This document shows positions 1 to 26,489 of a DNA stretch of 64,000 nt, piece by piece; position 1 is the stretch's first letter, and each line of letters opens with the position of its first letter. Source of the DNA: Litomosoides sigmodontis. Its lineage: Eukaryota > Nematoda > Chromadorea > Rhabditida > Onchocercidae. Below the pieces are notes generated by a model. That model was not told the origin of the DNA. It saw only the letters and a list, made by a program, of their open reading frames with translations, and ran no database searches. Made by a program: the position numbers and the translations under genes. The stretch covers positions 2,316,001 to 2,380,000 of the forward strand of contig OY718805.1 in assembly GCA_963070105.1 (NCBI GenBank), in the 5' to 3' direction.

Positions 1-140
1 TTAAAATTTCATTTCATTCCTTTTTCAATCGTTACACATACAATGTGCTACATTTGCATAATAAATTCTTCATTCCGAAATAGGAAAAATGTTGGATGAA
101 AATTTAGCAAAATATACATTTCAATATAATATACTGTTAC

Positions 141-13621
<13,481 letters not shown>

Positions 13622-13736
13622 TGATATCAACCAGAATGATTTAGCTCATATCCACCAGCACTATCGATTAGCAGCAATTAGCGAATGCTACCACCAATTC
13701 CATCATCACATCTATCATCCCACTTAAATAGCAACT
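13622..13736 (-). promoter_or_regulatory. 5' UTR exon of the latrophilin-like gene with strong splice or trans-splice acceptor
   Basis: Upstream of the ATG at 13621 the minus strand reads a run of T ending in TTTTTCAG; the AG is at 13736-13735. This is a near-ideal nematode acceptor, leaving a 113-nt leader 13622-13734. It could be a spliced-leader trans-splice site or the end of a 5' UTR intron; the sequence alone does not separate these. An in-frame TGA in the leader fixes the ATG as the start. Confidence 0.55.
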
Positions 13737-13892
13737 GAAAAAAAAAGACAGTGAAACGATGAGCAATGAGTTTCGAGAATTCTCGGGAAAATTAAAATTT
13801 TCGCTGATTGATAGGATGGACGACGGGAATAATCACAAAATGATTGGCTTCGTTCAGCCATCTCTAAATGAACAAAAGCGTAGCGAAAAAAT

Positions 13893-13919
13893 GAAAAAAA
13901 AAAAAAAGGGGGGGGGGGA
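13893..13919 (+). repeat. Poly(A) run directly followed by poly(G) run
   Basis: About 14 A followed by about 10 G, in otherwise AT-rich DNA some 160 bp upstream of the latrophilin 5' acceptor. A G run this long is rare in this window. Confidence 0.9.
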
Positions 13920-14133
13920 ACGGAAAGGTAAATAAAAGGTTGTTGGCGATCCATCAGCCATCAGCGGCAACGGCAGCGGCAGTAATGTCAGTACGACAAT
14001 CTAAGGCGGAGCATTTGCGGAAGCCTTAATGGCATTACTTCTAATTTTACTCCTTCCACGATATTAACGATTCCCACTCCAGACTTAGGCGCAAACGTGC
14101 ACAATTATGCTACCGTAAAGAGGAGCAAGGAAA

Positions 14134-14175
14134 TGAATTGAACTGAATTGAATTGAATTGAATTGAATTGAATTG
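14134..14175. repeat. (AATTG)n pentanucleotide repeat
   Basis: About eight pentamers of GAATT/AATTG type, the first imperfect (GAACT). Non-coding; it gives an Asn-Ser-Ile-Gln-Phe type artefact frame on the minus strand. Confidence 0.9.
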
Positions 14176-15004
14176 TATGATGTGCGTGTGTTTTATGCAA
14201 GCACACTATTTGATGATTTAAGTCGAATTCAGGTCGTTGATCAGAGAGGGAATTGATCATTAGGACGAACGATAACTTGACGATCTTCACTTGCTTGTTC
14301 TGTTTTACCTTATTATTGTAAAATAAGAGCGCAAAAAAAAACAGAAGGACAAATATGTTGAAATGCAAAAAAAAAAAATTAGCAAAAAAGGATGATTGAG
14401 TTTGTAGAGATGAAATATATTGACAATAGTACTGTAAATTTTCAAATCAGATATTTCGATTGCACAAAATATGGAACGGAAATATTTGCAAATATTGTCG
14501 AGAAAATAAGTCGTCGCGTCCATTGAAATGTAAGCTTTTAAATTAGCTACAGTTTTAATCTAAACTACCGCACTTACAACTTACAACAGTTACCACTCAG
14601 TGTTAAGACTTAAGTAACAATTTTTATTTCGATAATGAACCGTAGATGAGAGATGATTGGAATGATCGTAGTCGGAATGAATGCTTTCTTACTTCGTTCA
14701 AATGCTGCGAAAAAATCACCACTGACCGTAAACAGTAGCAAAAGCTGAAACTAAATAAGAGAGGAATGGTACTGAAATGGAACCTTTTGAATTTCCAATT
14801 TTTATTTGATGAAAAAATTTTCGCTGTTTCCTATTGCTGAGTTAATTTGCTGCCAAACTGATGCTGCTACAAATGCTTTGCTAGAGAAAAGAGTGAAATT
14901 TGAAATGTTCAACATTAGAGGGGAAAAAAATGGCAATGTAATTGTGAATTTAATTGAAATTCAACTAAACGATTAAAGGATTTTCAATAAAAGAGAACAG
15001 CACG

Positions 15005-15250
15005 ATGGCATTAAACGGTAGCCAAAACAAACATACAAAATTTCATCCCTCTCCTCAAGCATCCACCCGATCGCCGTCATCATCAGCAACTGTAGAAGAA
15101 GCAAACCTCTACTTACGCAAACAATTTAGAACACATTTCAACAACATTTTCAATCCCTCACAATCACCAACATTCGATTGCACTTCATTTGCATATATAT
15201 ATATATACAATGAAAGGAAAATTATGCTAATATTATTTAGCAACAATTAA
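15005..15250 (+). CDS. Unrecognised small open frame, 81 codons (weak)
   Basis: An ATG in fair context (CACGATGG) opens a Ser/Pro/Gln-rich frame beginning MALNGSQNKHTKFHPSPQAS and containing EEANLYLRKQFRTHFNNIF before running into a TA repeat and a stop. Wobble positions are about 30% G+C, like the helicase gene. There is no recognised domain, no signal peptide and no neighbouring exon. It may be chance. Confidence 0.18.
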   Translation: MALNGSQNKHTKFHPSPQASTRSPSSSATVEEANLYLRKQFRTHFNNIFNPSQSPTFDCTSFAYIYIYNERKIMLILFSNN

Positions 15251-18173
15251 TTGTTACAATTCATTCCATTCCATGCCTATTAGCACAGGAAAGATTAAAT
15301 GCTAAAAAAAAATTGAATAGTAAATGTGAAAAATTAAATTGATAATATCACATTTAAGAAATGAATTTTTTTAATTGTTGGTAAAGAAAATTTAGGTAAA
15401 TATGAAAATAACCACTTCCACGAGTAATATAACACTGGAAATTTGAGCTAAATTTATTTACTCAGTCTAAATGATAATCGATCGATGGATCGCTGCTATT
15501 GGGATGACAAAGCGGGAAAGTTATCAGTTTCCACCTCTGATAAATGCTAATAAATAATGGACAATGAATAAAAGGAGCAATTTGAAAAGTTTAAAAATGA
15601 TTTACTATTGCTATTTAATAATTGCTTAGCTCAATTGTTTCATGCAATTTAAAATAACATTTCGCCTGATTGGAATGAACAGCTTCTTTTTTTCCGCATT
15701 TTCTCGATCTTTTGACAATGGTCTTAGATATATTTCAAAAAATTTAAATAAAATACACAATTTCCACCTACCTATTTGTTTTCTTTTTTGAATTGTTGAA
15801 GTTAAGGCATGCAATAAATGCAAAAGCAAATAATTCAACAAATTTCAAAAAAATAAACCGCTCCATGCACTATTGCCAATTATTTTGAGAAGTAGAGTAA
15901 TTCACATGTTTCGTCCCTTTTTCTAGTTTTAGGGAGTTTTAAATTTGAATAATTTTCTGCCTTTTTTTACGGAAATTTAAAATATTAACTTAAATAAATA
16001 TTGCGTACCAATATATTCTCAATTAAAAATGAAGATGAAATTACACTGCTGTTGTTGTTTCTTCATCTTGCAACTTGTAAACAATTTAAAATTTTCATTT
16101 TCATTTATTAATTTCGAATTGCTTCCACAAGAAAAAACCGATCAATAATTGCGCTGCGAGGTAATTTCAGGAGAGACAGAAATTTACGGCTTTTCAAAAT
16201 TAATTAATAGCTTAGATATTTCGGAGCTAAAGTCTCAGCTGGAAAATGAAGTATCAAAGAGATTAACGAAATAAATTATGCATAAATTTGAATTAACACG
16301 GAAGTACAGCACAGAGACTCTTCACTGTGAACGGCTTCTGTTGAAATGCCACCACTAACATCAACAACATATGCACTGAATCGAAATGAACGTTCACTAA
16401 TACCGGTCTTAAACCGGAAAAATGTTTATCAATCGTAAAATTACACGACAACGATGGATAATGCTACTCTAGAAAATTCCAGACTTAATTTTGATGTATT
16501 AGTTGAATAGTTTGAATTTCTGAATTTAGTTACTAAGTGAAGCTCTCTTAAGTAACATTGAAAGAAGATACAACAGTCTTCTTCTCTTTCACTTACAGAT
16601 GAAATTTGAAAAATTGAGCAAATTTTTGAGCGACAAGTTAGAAACAGGAAACTCAAGAACTGAAAAAATATTTCCAACTTCTATTACTTTCACTTTCTTC
16701 TCCTCTTTTCCCCTCTTATTTCTATGCCAACATTTATAAATTTAAAACTCGTTACTACAGTAACTTACAGAACTCTATTGTTTCAAATAAGAAAAAAACA
16801 GAGATTTAATCAATCCAAAGAAGACTATAACGGACATAATTTTGTTCTTTAAAAAAAAAAAGTCTTGCACGTGCAAATGTTATACGTAGGCGTGACGTGT
16901 TAGCAGCGTATGCTAGTTTAGAAAAAACACAGAAAAAATTTTTGCAATATTTATTTGCATGTAAAAATTTTATTTACAAATAATAATGCTTATTTTGCTC
17001 CGTGCATCTTTCCTTCCAGTTAATTTAGGAAAGTGCGCCTCGTCACCTACTGCAAAGTAGCAACGTAAATCGGAGCGGAAAACACGCTAAATCTATCTAA
17101 TAATTTTAACATTCTCCGATCAACTAATGTCTAATTTAGCTAGGGAAAAAGATCGTTCTATCGCATTTTATTTTTTAAAATTAAATTTTAAATGAAAGAA
17201 GAAGGGAGTCCGAAGATTAACTTAAGCATCGCTACAAAATGAGAGTGAAGGCGAACTGACAAGAATCCTTCGCAAAGCTTCTCTCTCTCTCTCTCTCACT
17301 CTCAATATTTCATTTACCCTTCCATCCTCTCTCCCTCTTACTTTCTTCCCTTTCTTGCAAGTTGCATAGCAGTAACTTTAATTATTTCCGAGCATTTTTT
17401 GCAAAAAAATTTATTTCAGTAGCACATAAAAAAAATATAATTACTGAGAAGTTAATGAGAAGAAACAAGACGTTAGCGGTCAGCTAGTACATACGTACTT
17501 TCACGTAGCGTTCGTTTAAAACAAATTAAAGTAAATTAATTAAAATATTTCCTAAAACGTATTCCAATCATTCTTTTTTAGGGATTTTTTTTTTCTTTCA
17601 GAAAATTGTCAGAGAACTAACAGAAATTATTATTTTATTTTAACACTCAGAGAAAGAGAGAGATAGTTAGAATACAATAATCATAGCAATACATGCAATG
17701 ATAATTTTAGTGATAGGCACTGATAACTCTCTTACCAATCGATTTATGGAGCATTTGCATTTTCATGAATTCTCTTAATTTTAATCTGTAAAATTGCCGG
17801 AGCAGAATGAATGATCACAACACAATTAAAAATGATATTAATTAACAGGCGCAAAAAAGAAACATCTGTTTGCATTGAGAGGAGTTAATTGCGCAAATAA
17901 TTTATGCGCAAATAAATAAATAAATAAACATTCGTGGGCGGATAATACAGCAACATGAAAATTGGCTTAATAATTCGTTAATTACATTGATTAATGCTCC
18001 ATATGGAAGTCGTTAATTGCTTGGGATAGATTAAAAGCCTCATTGTTATCCGTTTATGTAATTCTGCAATTTCAGCTTTTATTTCAATTTAAATTTTCAC
18101 ACATTTTAATTTCGTCGCTCGCTTTTTGCTTAACTTTAACTGCAAGAGAGAGAGAGAGAAAGAAAGCGCTTGC

Positions 18174-18178
<5 letters not shown>

Positions 18179-18228
<50 letters not shown>
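18179..18228. repeat. (TG)n microsatellite
   Basis: About 24 TG units, preceded by a short GA-rich run (18144-18165). Non-coding context. Confidence 0.95.
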
Positions 18229-18229
<1 letters not shown>

Positions 18230-20247
18230 ATTAAATCCATATAAAATTTATTTTACTTTCACTTTCAGGTTAACATGTCCTAATTTGAAGAGCAAATGCT
18301 TTCCTGTAAATTAATGAAACAATTTACTGCAATTGGAATTACTACTATTAACGTCTATAAGTCATGAAATACACACCAAATTACCATCACTTTCATTACA
18401 ATCATCAATTTCCAAATTAATTAACTTTTATGCAAAAAATTTAATCCAATCATTCTTTAAACAGCTACCTATCTACGTTATTTGTATTATTATTTTATAT
18501 TATTATATATATTATTATTATTATGTACAACCATTAAAATATCACGCCAACAACAACAACTAAAGCCACCAAATTACAATACTAATTGATCAAAGATTAA
18601 GAAGCAAATACCAATTAACTTGGCAGTGCAAAATTCGCCTAATTTCATTTAGTTACGTATAGTTTTAAATTTAGGGGTACTGCGGCTTGAGGTCTAATTT
18701 CGTTCACTCTTACAGCTTACACTGTTTTTATAATTTCCGTTTTATAATATAATCTCTCTCTCTCTCAATTTTATAATACTCTCTCTCCCTCTCTCCCTGT
18801 CTCCCTCTTCATTCTCTGCAACTCTTTAGCATCCATCTATCATTATGTCATGCTTAATGGTAACAAATTTCCAATACATTTTCACATGTGACAATTTGCA
18901 AAAATTTCCATTAAGTGCTTTTGTGTGAGAAATTAATAAAAAAGAAGGGAAGGGGAGCGAGAGAGGGAAAGAGAGAGAGAGAGAGAAACATGGGGAGAAT
19001 GAAAGACGAAAAAAACGAAAATAAATTTAGCAAAAAAAGACTGTGTGATCGATAAATAATTTAATTCATTTCATTTGTCTGAGATGAAACGTTTTAAAAA
19101 TTCACTTTTTCATTTTTAAAAATTACAACCCTTTTTTTTCTTTATTCGAAAGCTAAAAAAGTTTCAATACAATTTAAACAATGCTTATCGGAAATGAAGT
19201 GGACTGCTGCCGGATGAAGAACGAATGACCAACATGCACGAGCAGAAGCGCAAGCATTCATTCCTCCAGGGAATCAAAAAAATTTTCCTCTTTTTTTTCC
19301 AATCGATATTTTCACACTATTGTTGTTGTTGTTGTGTTGTTGCAAGAAAGGGAAAAAAAACTGGAAAAATGTTTTGTTGTTGTTTTATTGATTTTATCAA
19401 TAATTAATTTTTAATTTCTCAAAAAAAATACTATAATTTAGAAATGTGAAAAAATTAAAAGTTTCGTGAAAATTGTTAACATAATTACTTGTGAATTAAA
19501 TAGTAAGAATGGAAAAAAAACGAAAAGGAAAAAGTCGTTTGTTTGCCAAATTATGCAAAAAAAAAATAATTGATTTGAGTTTTTTTTTTCTGTTTTTTTG
19601 CAACGATTGTGGAAGAAATGAGAAATTATTGAAGTTTTTTGGTAAAACATGTAATTCTCCCCAATAGGCACTTTTAGGGATTTTAAAAGCGCCAACATAA
19701 AATGTTGAGGAACAGGCCGATAAGCTAGCACTTTGTATTTTGACAATCGATCGATGAGATTGATTGTGAAGCATGGAATGAATTAATTAATTTGATAGGG
19801 ATGGAGTGACGTGGAATTGGTTGGTTCTACGTGAAATGTTACAGCAACAAATTTGCTATCAGTTGAAATTGAGCGAAATGAATTAGTGGTAGAGTGAGAG
19901 TGCAGCATGTTCCGTTTTATTTTGCCCTAATAGCACCTAAATCAGTTAAATGTCACATTAGCTTCTTCTTTCACGAATTCAATTAGTGATTAGCAAAGGG
20001 AAATTTCCCCCCTTTTCATATTTATCATTTCTCTCCTTTTTCCTTTTATCTCTTCCACGCTATTTTCACTGTTAACAAGATATTGCTGAAGAAAATAAAA
20101 TGAATGAAATTATGGAAATTTATTGAAATTTCATAATTTCATTCCGTTTACTCTCAAACAATTTTAATCTGCATTAATTTACCTAGATTCATTTAATAAA
20201 TTTGATTTAGCTAAGTGTAATACATTTTACTAACTTAATACACAAGC

Positions 20248-20650
20248 CTACAGTATGCAAGATTGGTGGATTGATATTGGATGATACCGGATGACATCTC
20301 TGTACGATACGTGATACGTACTTTGACACGTATAGGATACGTACTTTCTCTTCACTTTCAACAGCTCAACGGAAGGAAATGATCGGTTAATTACCACATG
20401 AATTACATTTGCATACTGAGATACGCAATAGATCCTCTGTTCATTTCGTTCTACGTCATCATCCCATATCCATTTCGCGAGGCTTAATTTCAAAATTGAA
20501 ACCCATAAAGGCATGATGATGGATAGGAAGCCAAAGAGTGTCGACAAAATAAAACGGTCCAATGAGTAGATGGCCTGCTAACATACTTCTAATAAAATAG
20601 TGATGTATTAGGTTGAAATACATGCGTGTAATTCCCGTGAGATTATGCAT
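20248..20650 (-). other. Overlapping hydrophobic open frames, possible decayed membrane-protein exon (weak)
   Basis: Two minus-strand frames overlap. One (20459-20650, ATG start) contains GHLLIGPFYFVDTLWLPI. The other (20248-20562, ATG start) contains FILSTLFGFLSIIMPLWVSI followed by charged residues. Both look like membrane segments and G+C is higher than in the flanks. The frames are shifted against each other, no splice sites bound them cleanly, and I recognise no family. A frameshifted relic of a multispan protein is possible; chance is equally possible. Confidence 0.15.
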
Positions 20651-23210
20651 AAATTTGCATATGTAGAAATATGCAAAAGCGAGAAAATGGTGAGCAATTG
20701 AAGTATGCTAATGCTTTCCCTCGATATTTATTAGCAATTTGATTTAGACTATATCAGTTCAATTTAGGCCACTCAGATAATTCAGACATCATATATGCAA
20801 ATAATACTTTGAAGACTACGAAAAGTAAAGTTTAAAATGGTTAATTTTTTTTTTGATATAAAAACGATTTTACAGGAGGAAAAAATCGAAAATTCAAAAA
20901 TTTAATTTGAAACTGAAATAAAGGCATAGTGGGAAGTAGGCGAAATCAATTTGGTTCACCCATTCTGAATACACTTAAAGTGGATTTTAGAAAGAAAAAA
21001 AAGGCTTATTTAATTAAGCAAACCGACTGGAACGAAATGACTTTTTCCATTGCTTATTTGCTAATTCGTGCTGTACCTTTGTCCACCCCAAAACGGATAT
21101 TTCTTCTCCGGCTACCTTACCGGCTTTTCACATACGCTTTTTAGCTTCACTAAATATGAGAAAGCAAAATTTCGTTTGTTAAAAGTGTAGACGAAATTTT
21201 GCTGATTAAATTTTCCAAATTTTTGACATGCTAGCCGAACAAAATGCATGAAGTTGCATAATAAATGTGAAAATTCAATAATAGTTCAATTTTGCTTTCA
21301 AACTACATTTTCTGTTGCACGAAAGCTATTTCAGAAATAAATTGGACTAGCAATAGTCAAACTAAACTAAACTAAACTGATAAGTGAGCTAGTGAGTAAA
21401 TTAAGGAAAGATTGAAAAATAAGCAACAAATAATTTCGAAATTGTAGCAAAATTTTGCTGAACAAAAATGAATGCACCTGCAACTTTCTCCTTACAATAT
21501 ATTTATATATATAATTAAATTAAAATTTAAAAATTTTCAAAAAAAAACAACGACATATCGATTGTAGGAAATTATGGTGTGAAAATTTTAAAAGGAAAGC
21601 AAAATATGTCAATGAAAATTCAATGAATGAATGAATGAGTAGAGTCGTACGTGCTAATCTGACCCTTATCAGTAAAATCTGATCCTTATCAATCTAGGTG
21701 AACGGTCTATTAGAATTGATAAACAAAAAGATAGTAATAACAATAGAGATAGCAGAACAATTAAAAATACGGGTAAACAAAATGAAATTTCAACGATGTG
21801 AAATTTCATTTTTTTTTCATATAACTAAAATTTAATTCTTCGCGTATAACACTGTCAGCACTGATTACTTCCAGTGATAATAAATAAGCAAGCGATAATA
21901 ATAATAATAATAACAATGAGAATTCGATAAATGATGATCCCTCAGTGAAAAAGGTCAAGTAATTGAATTCATGAAACTGATTAGGGTGGATTATCGTAGC
22001 ATTAAGAGAGAGACCAGAAGAAAAAGAGAGAGAGAGAGAGGGAGAGGGAGAAGGGAAGTGTAGTTGGAATAAGCTATACTCTTCATATGATTTGTGACTT
22101 TACGGCATTTGCGGAAGGACAAAAAGGGGGAAGATGGATGAGAAATGTGTGGACAGAAGAGTGGAAAGAGAAAAAGAGAGAGGGATTGTTTTGGTTGTTA
22201 CTGAAAGCTCTATCCGATTGATGGTCATCGATGTGGTCATTCATTCATTCATGGTAGTGATGTATGTGCATATGGGATGAAGGAGGAAATGATACTTTAC
22301 AACGGAAACTTTAATCACTCAATATTTTTCGAAATTTCGAGATAGGAAGAAAAAACAAAAGGATGGGATAGGGGAGGGAAATGTGTGAAACAACAAGTCA
22401 CATGACAATTAATGAATTAGGTATTTGAGGACAGTTAATTAGCCAGTCAGTTGAGGAGAAAAGTAAACAATGAAGAGAGGAAGAGAAAAGTAATCAAAAC
22501 GTTGGAAGTATTTTTTTTATCAATCAGAATATTTAGCATTTCATTTCACCCTCCTCCACTGCTGCTACTACTGCGACTACCGCTTCACTGCTCTTTAAAT
22601 TTCATCCTTAATTTAATGTCATTTTTTTCTTTTGATAAATTTGAAGAAAAATATTGAAATTATTATTTGCAAAAATTTGAAAATCTCCACCGAACACATC
22701 GTTTATCGTAATTTTGATGAATTAACAAAAACAAAGAAAGTGGCTTAAAATTTTTGAAAATATTTTCTCGAAGTGTGCTCAGCTGCTGGCAAATGACAAA
22801 ATTCATGAGAGAAGTAGATTTTTTTTTTTTAAAAATCTATGAAATGTTGTAAATTACATTGCAACGATCAAGGATGTCCGTTCGAAAGAATTGATTCGTT
22901 TTAGCAAACCATTTGAATTATTTAAAAAATTTTTGAGCTTAAAAAGCAAAAAAAAATCAAAAATTATGCAAAACAAAATCGCTACCGCATCTATCGCCTA
23001 TTGCTGTCATTTATTGTTGAAAATGAAATTTTGAAGTATTTTCATTGAAATTATTCAACAAGAAATATTGGATGGGAGAAGGAACTTCTTCCATCGCTTT
23101 GCTTTTGGTGAGAAATTTGAATCAAAGCAAAATGAAATTGAAGAAGGTAGATGGAGCGCTGACTCACGCATATTGCGATTCAGACATTATTGTGGAAAAA
23201 GCTTATAATA

Positions 23211-23222
23211 CCACACACACAT

Positions 23223-23258
<36 letters not shown>
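23211..23258. repeat. (CA)n microsatellite
   Basis: Imperfect CA array with one ATG interruption near 23221, followed by a degenerate CA/CG-rich tail to about 23310. Confidence 0.95.
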
Positions 23259-23260
<2 letters not shown>

Positions 23261-24655
23261 GTATACACACACGCAGATGCATACATTCACACGTGCAAAC
23301 ACGCACATACACGTAAAAAAAAAGAATCCGTCCTGCATATATTATAAAAATACTTTTTAGGAGAGAATAAAAAAGAGGGACAAAAAGTGGATGGATGGAG
23401 GAAGGTTTTTTCGTTAGTTCGTTCGATCGCAAAGATTATTTCTTTTTTAGTTTCCGACAGATTTATGCGGCACTGAGATTTCGAATGAAGTAATTTAGGA
23501 TGAAGCAGAGAAACTACCACACTCAGTGTTTCACTAAATAAGCATTGAATTTCAAAAAGTGAAATTTGAAAAAAAATATTAAACGCTATTATCAAACGAA
23601 TTTAGTAAATTTAAACTGAAATTTTAGAGTGGCGCAAATTACTCAATTCAAAGTTACAGTTGAACACGTGAAAAGTTGAAATGCAAAAAAAAAAAGCGCC
23701 ATACATATTGCATTAAATATGTAATTGCAATTGAAATTCCAGGTGAAACCAAAAAAATTTCGATTTAAAAAGTTCGAAATAATAATTGAATGAGTTGATG
23801 ACAAATTTACGTTTCAATACACCTAAATGAGATGTTGAAATGAAAAAAGCAAAATGACAAATTAGTATTAATTCAATTTGAAATACTGTTATTATAAATT
23901 TAATTTATAGCTGCTGCAAGTATGAAACTGAAGTATGAAATATCAAGTGTGAAACTGAAGCGGAGAGCTTCAATGTCACAAAAATTTCACTTGAAAATGA
24001 GGAAATGACACTTAAATAGGTTAGTCCTTTTTCTTCCAATTTTTTTTTAATAAACGAAGGGAAATCATTCGAAGTGATTCGTTCGACGAGAAAATTAAAA
24101 TGAATTAGTTAGTGGAAGAAGTGCAATAAATCTTATGCATTAAAAAAAAAAAGTGTTACTAATGAAGAACACTGAAATGTGAGTTAAATGAATTGAAATA
24201 ATAAGTAATGAAAATTTCTTTAAATTAAAAAAAAAATACCAATTACAAAAAAAAAATTACTTACGCAATTGCATGATAAATATCTGCTTCATTAGATTTG
24301 ATTTTATCAATTTTTTGCGTTGCCTATCGTTATGCTTAAACTTCCGGAACGTTTGAAAATAACGGTGATGGTGGGAAAATTTTATTTAAAAACGGAAATT
24401 AATTTTCAGATCTTTTTTTTTTGTTGCTGAAATTAGATAGAAATTTTAAAGCACCCAAATTTTTGATTTATATAATTTTAATTAATAAAAATACATGATG
24501 GAAAATTAAAGTAAAATTTAGATTGTCATAATTAGCTCCTAGTTGGATGATTTATCAAAAGCGTTAATTTTGGTTGTGCTCGGCGAATACATTTGCGCCC
24601 CTCAAATGGCGTATTTGTCGGGAGTGAGAGAGAAGGAGAGAAAGATCAGGCTTAA

Positions 24656-24682
24656 TGCATGCATGCATGCATGCATGCATGT
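24656..24682. repeat. (TGCA)n tetranucleotide repeat
   Basis: Six to seven self-complementary TGCA units. It is a perfect palindrome at any centre and could extrude as a small cruciform. Confidence 0.93.
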
Positions 24683-24789
24683 ATATTTGCATTGCGGTAG
24701 TAACAAACCAAACCTTTCGGCTAACATTTGTTTTTCGCCATCTGTCAGTGACATACATTTACAGAGCTGATCGGTTTTGATGAGCGAAA

Positions 24790-24912
24790 ATGGCTGATAA
24801 CGATTATGATGATAATGATTATGATAACGATTATGATGATAATGATTATGATGATAATGATTATGATGACAGCATAAATGACGGTTATAGTTCTAATGGC
24901 AGAAAACGCTGA
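24790..24912 (+). CDS. Small acidic repeat frame built from a 15-bp minisatellite, 40 codons (weak)
   Basis: An ATG in good context (GAAAATGGC) opens a complete frame beginning MADNDYDDNDYDNDYDDNDY and ending with a basic GRKR tail before TGA. The core is a 15-bp unit GATAATGATTATGAT repeated about five times, with AAC/AAT and D/N variants. Whether it is translated is unknown; the reading frame is a direct product of the repeat period being a multiple of three. Confidence 0.25.
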   Translation: MADNDYDDNDYDNDYDDNDYDDNDYDDSINDGYSSNGRKR

Positions 24913-25156
24913 GTAACAGTTGTGATAATAAAAATTATAGTAAAAATAATAAAAAATGATAATAATAATGATGTATTATATTCTATCATAGTAGAGGTTA
25001 ATTAATTAGTTAATTAACAGAGTAATATTTGCAGTTGTCAACAATTTGATAGCAAGCTACTGATAAGTAAGTGGTCATGATCGGCGGAACAATTTTACGT
25101 AATTCTCCCTAATTTGCAAAGAGTAATCATCGTATGCTTCCACTACTACTGATATA

Positions 25157-25177
25157 TGATAAGCATCATGCTTATCA
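25157..25177. repeat. Perfect palindrome, 10-bp arms with 1-nt spacer
   Basis: TGATAAGCAT, then C, then ATGCTTATCA. Non-coding context; it could be a dyad-symmetric protein-binding site (it contains GATAA on both strands) or chance. Confidence 0.8.
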
Positions 25178-26377
25178 GTAGCATGAAATTGATACGGTTA
25201 AAACAGAAAGAAAACGCTTCAAATTATCATCAAAAACTAAACGTTCAGAGAACGATGGCATCCAACACAAAATGAAGTGAAAGAGGAAAATTATTTCACT
25301 CGCCGAAAATATTTTAAATTTGACAGATTGATGGAATGACTAGTGCATTATAATTCGATATTATTTATCCGTTTAATTCTGCTATGCAATTGATTTTGAA
25401 AAGCAAATATAGGACGAATTTAACTCAAAAATTGTAAAAATTTCATTTTCCATATGACCAAACACAAATTTTGGTTAGATTAAAATTGATAAACAAACGT
25501 GAACAAACAAAGTACATGGAAAGAAGTCACTGTAAATTCATTTATTAGTTTTTGCAAAAAAATTATTAATTTTTAACTTTTTAGAAAATTCATGTAATAG
25601 GAGAAATCGCTACGGATACAAAAAAGAAACGAAAAAAGACAAAAGCGAGAAAGGTGCATTTAACGAAAATTTCATTCAACTGAATTTCGTTTCAGCTGTT
25701 AAAAACTCGTTTAAAATGTGGAAAAAAACTAGCTAAAAGTCATGCTAAGGATGAGAGATTTCAATAATTTCAAATCATCCATTTTATTGATTGTTTGAAT
25801 AAAGTAACGGTAGTTACCAATTCAAAGTCATCAGTTTACGAGGGTGTAAATTGAAAATTAATAGTTTATTAGCAACTACTACTACTACTGCTGTTATTGT
25901 TAATAAGTAAACCTTACTCTACCGCTACCTATTATCACCACTACTGATTACCTACTTTACAACATAGCTATGGCAGTATTATTGAATAAGTAATATTTTC
26001 AAGTACTACTTTTCATTACTTTCATGAACCACATCGAGTGATTTGTTTGACAGTGGCTAAATTGCTTGAGCGAAAAGAAAGTGCAAATTTTGCTGTATAA
26101 ATTTGAACTGAAATAAATTAAATTTGCACCGAAATAAAATCATCAACGTTTTCAGGGAAAAAAAAAACGAAAAAATGGACGAGAAATTGGTGATTTTTTT
26201 GGTGGAAAAGAATGGAAAATTATAGCATTTCGAGATGAACAGAAATTGAAATACTTCCAAAAAATGCTCCTTTCGTGCTTCTCTAACATTTTCATTCTTC
26301 CAAAAAATCATTAATTTTCAGAATAAAAAAAATTTCGCTCCAACCAATGATTTTATCCTCATATTTTATCATTCAAG

Positions 26378-26429
26378 GAAGAGAGAGAGAGAGAGAGAGA
26401 AAAAGTGCGTGCATGTTTGCGTGCATGCA

Positions 26430-26487
<58 letters not shown>
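26378..26487. repeat. Compound (GA)n / (TG)n microsatellite
   Basis: A GA run at about 26378-26400, then GCATGC-type units, then (TG)n at 26433-26487. Non-coding. Confidence 0.93.

Positions 26488-26489
<2 letters not shown>

Noticed and set aside
16310..16440. Minus-strand frame containing LRPVLVNVHFDSV, resembling a Cys-loop receptor beta strand
   Set aside because: The resemblance is short and breaks down after about 15 residues, there is no acceptor before it and no donor after it, and a stop follows soon.
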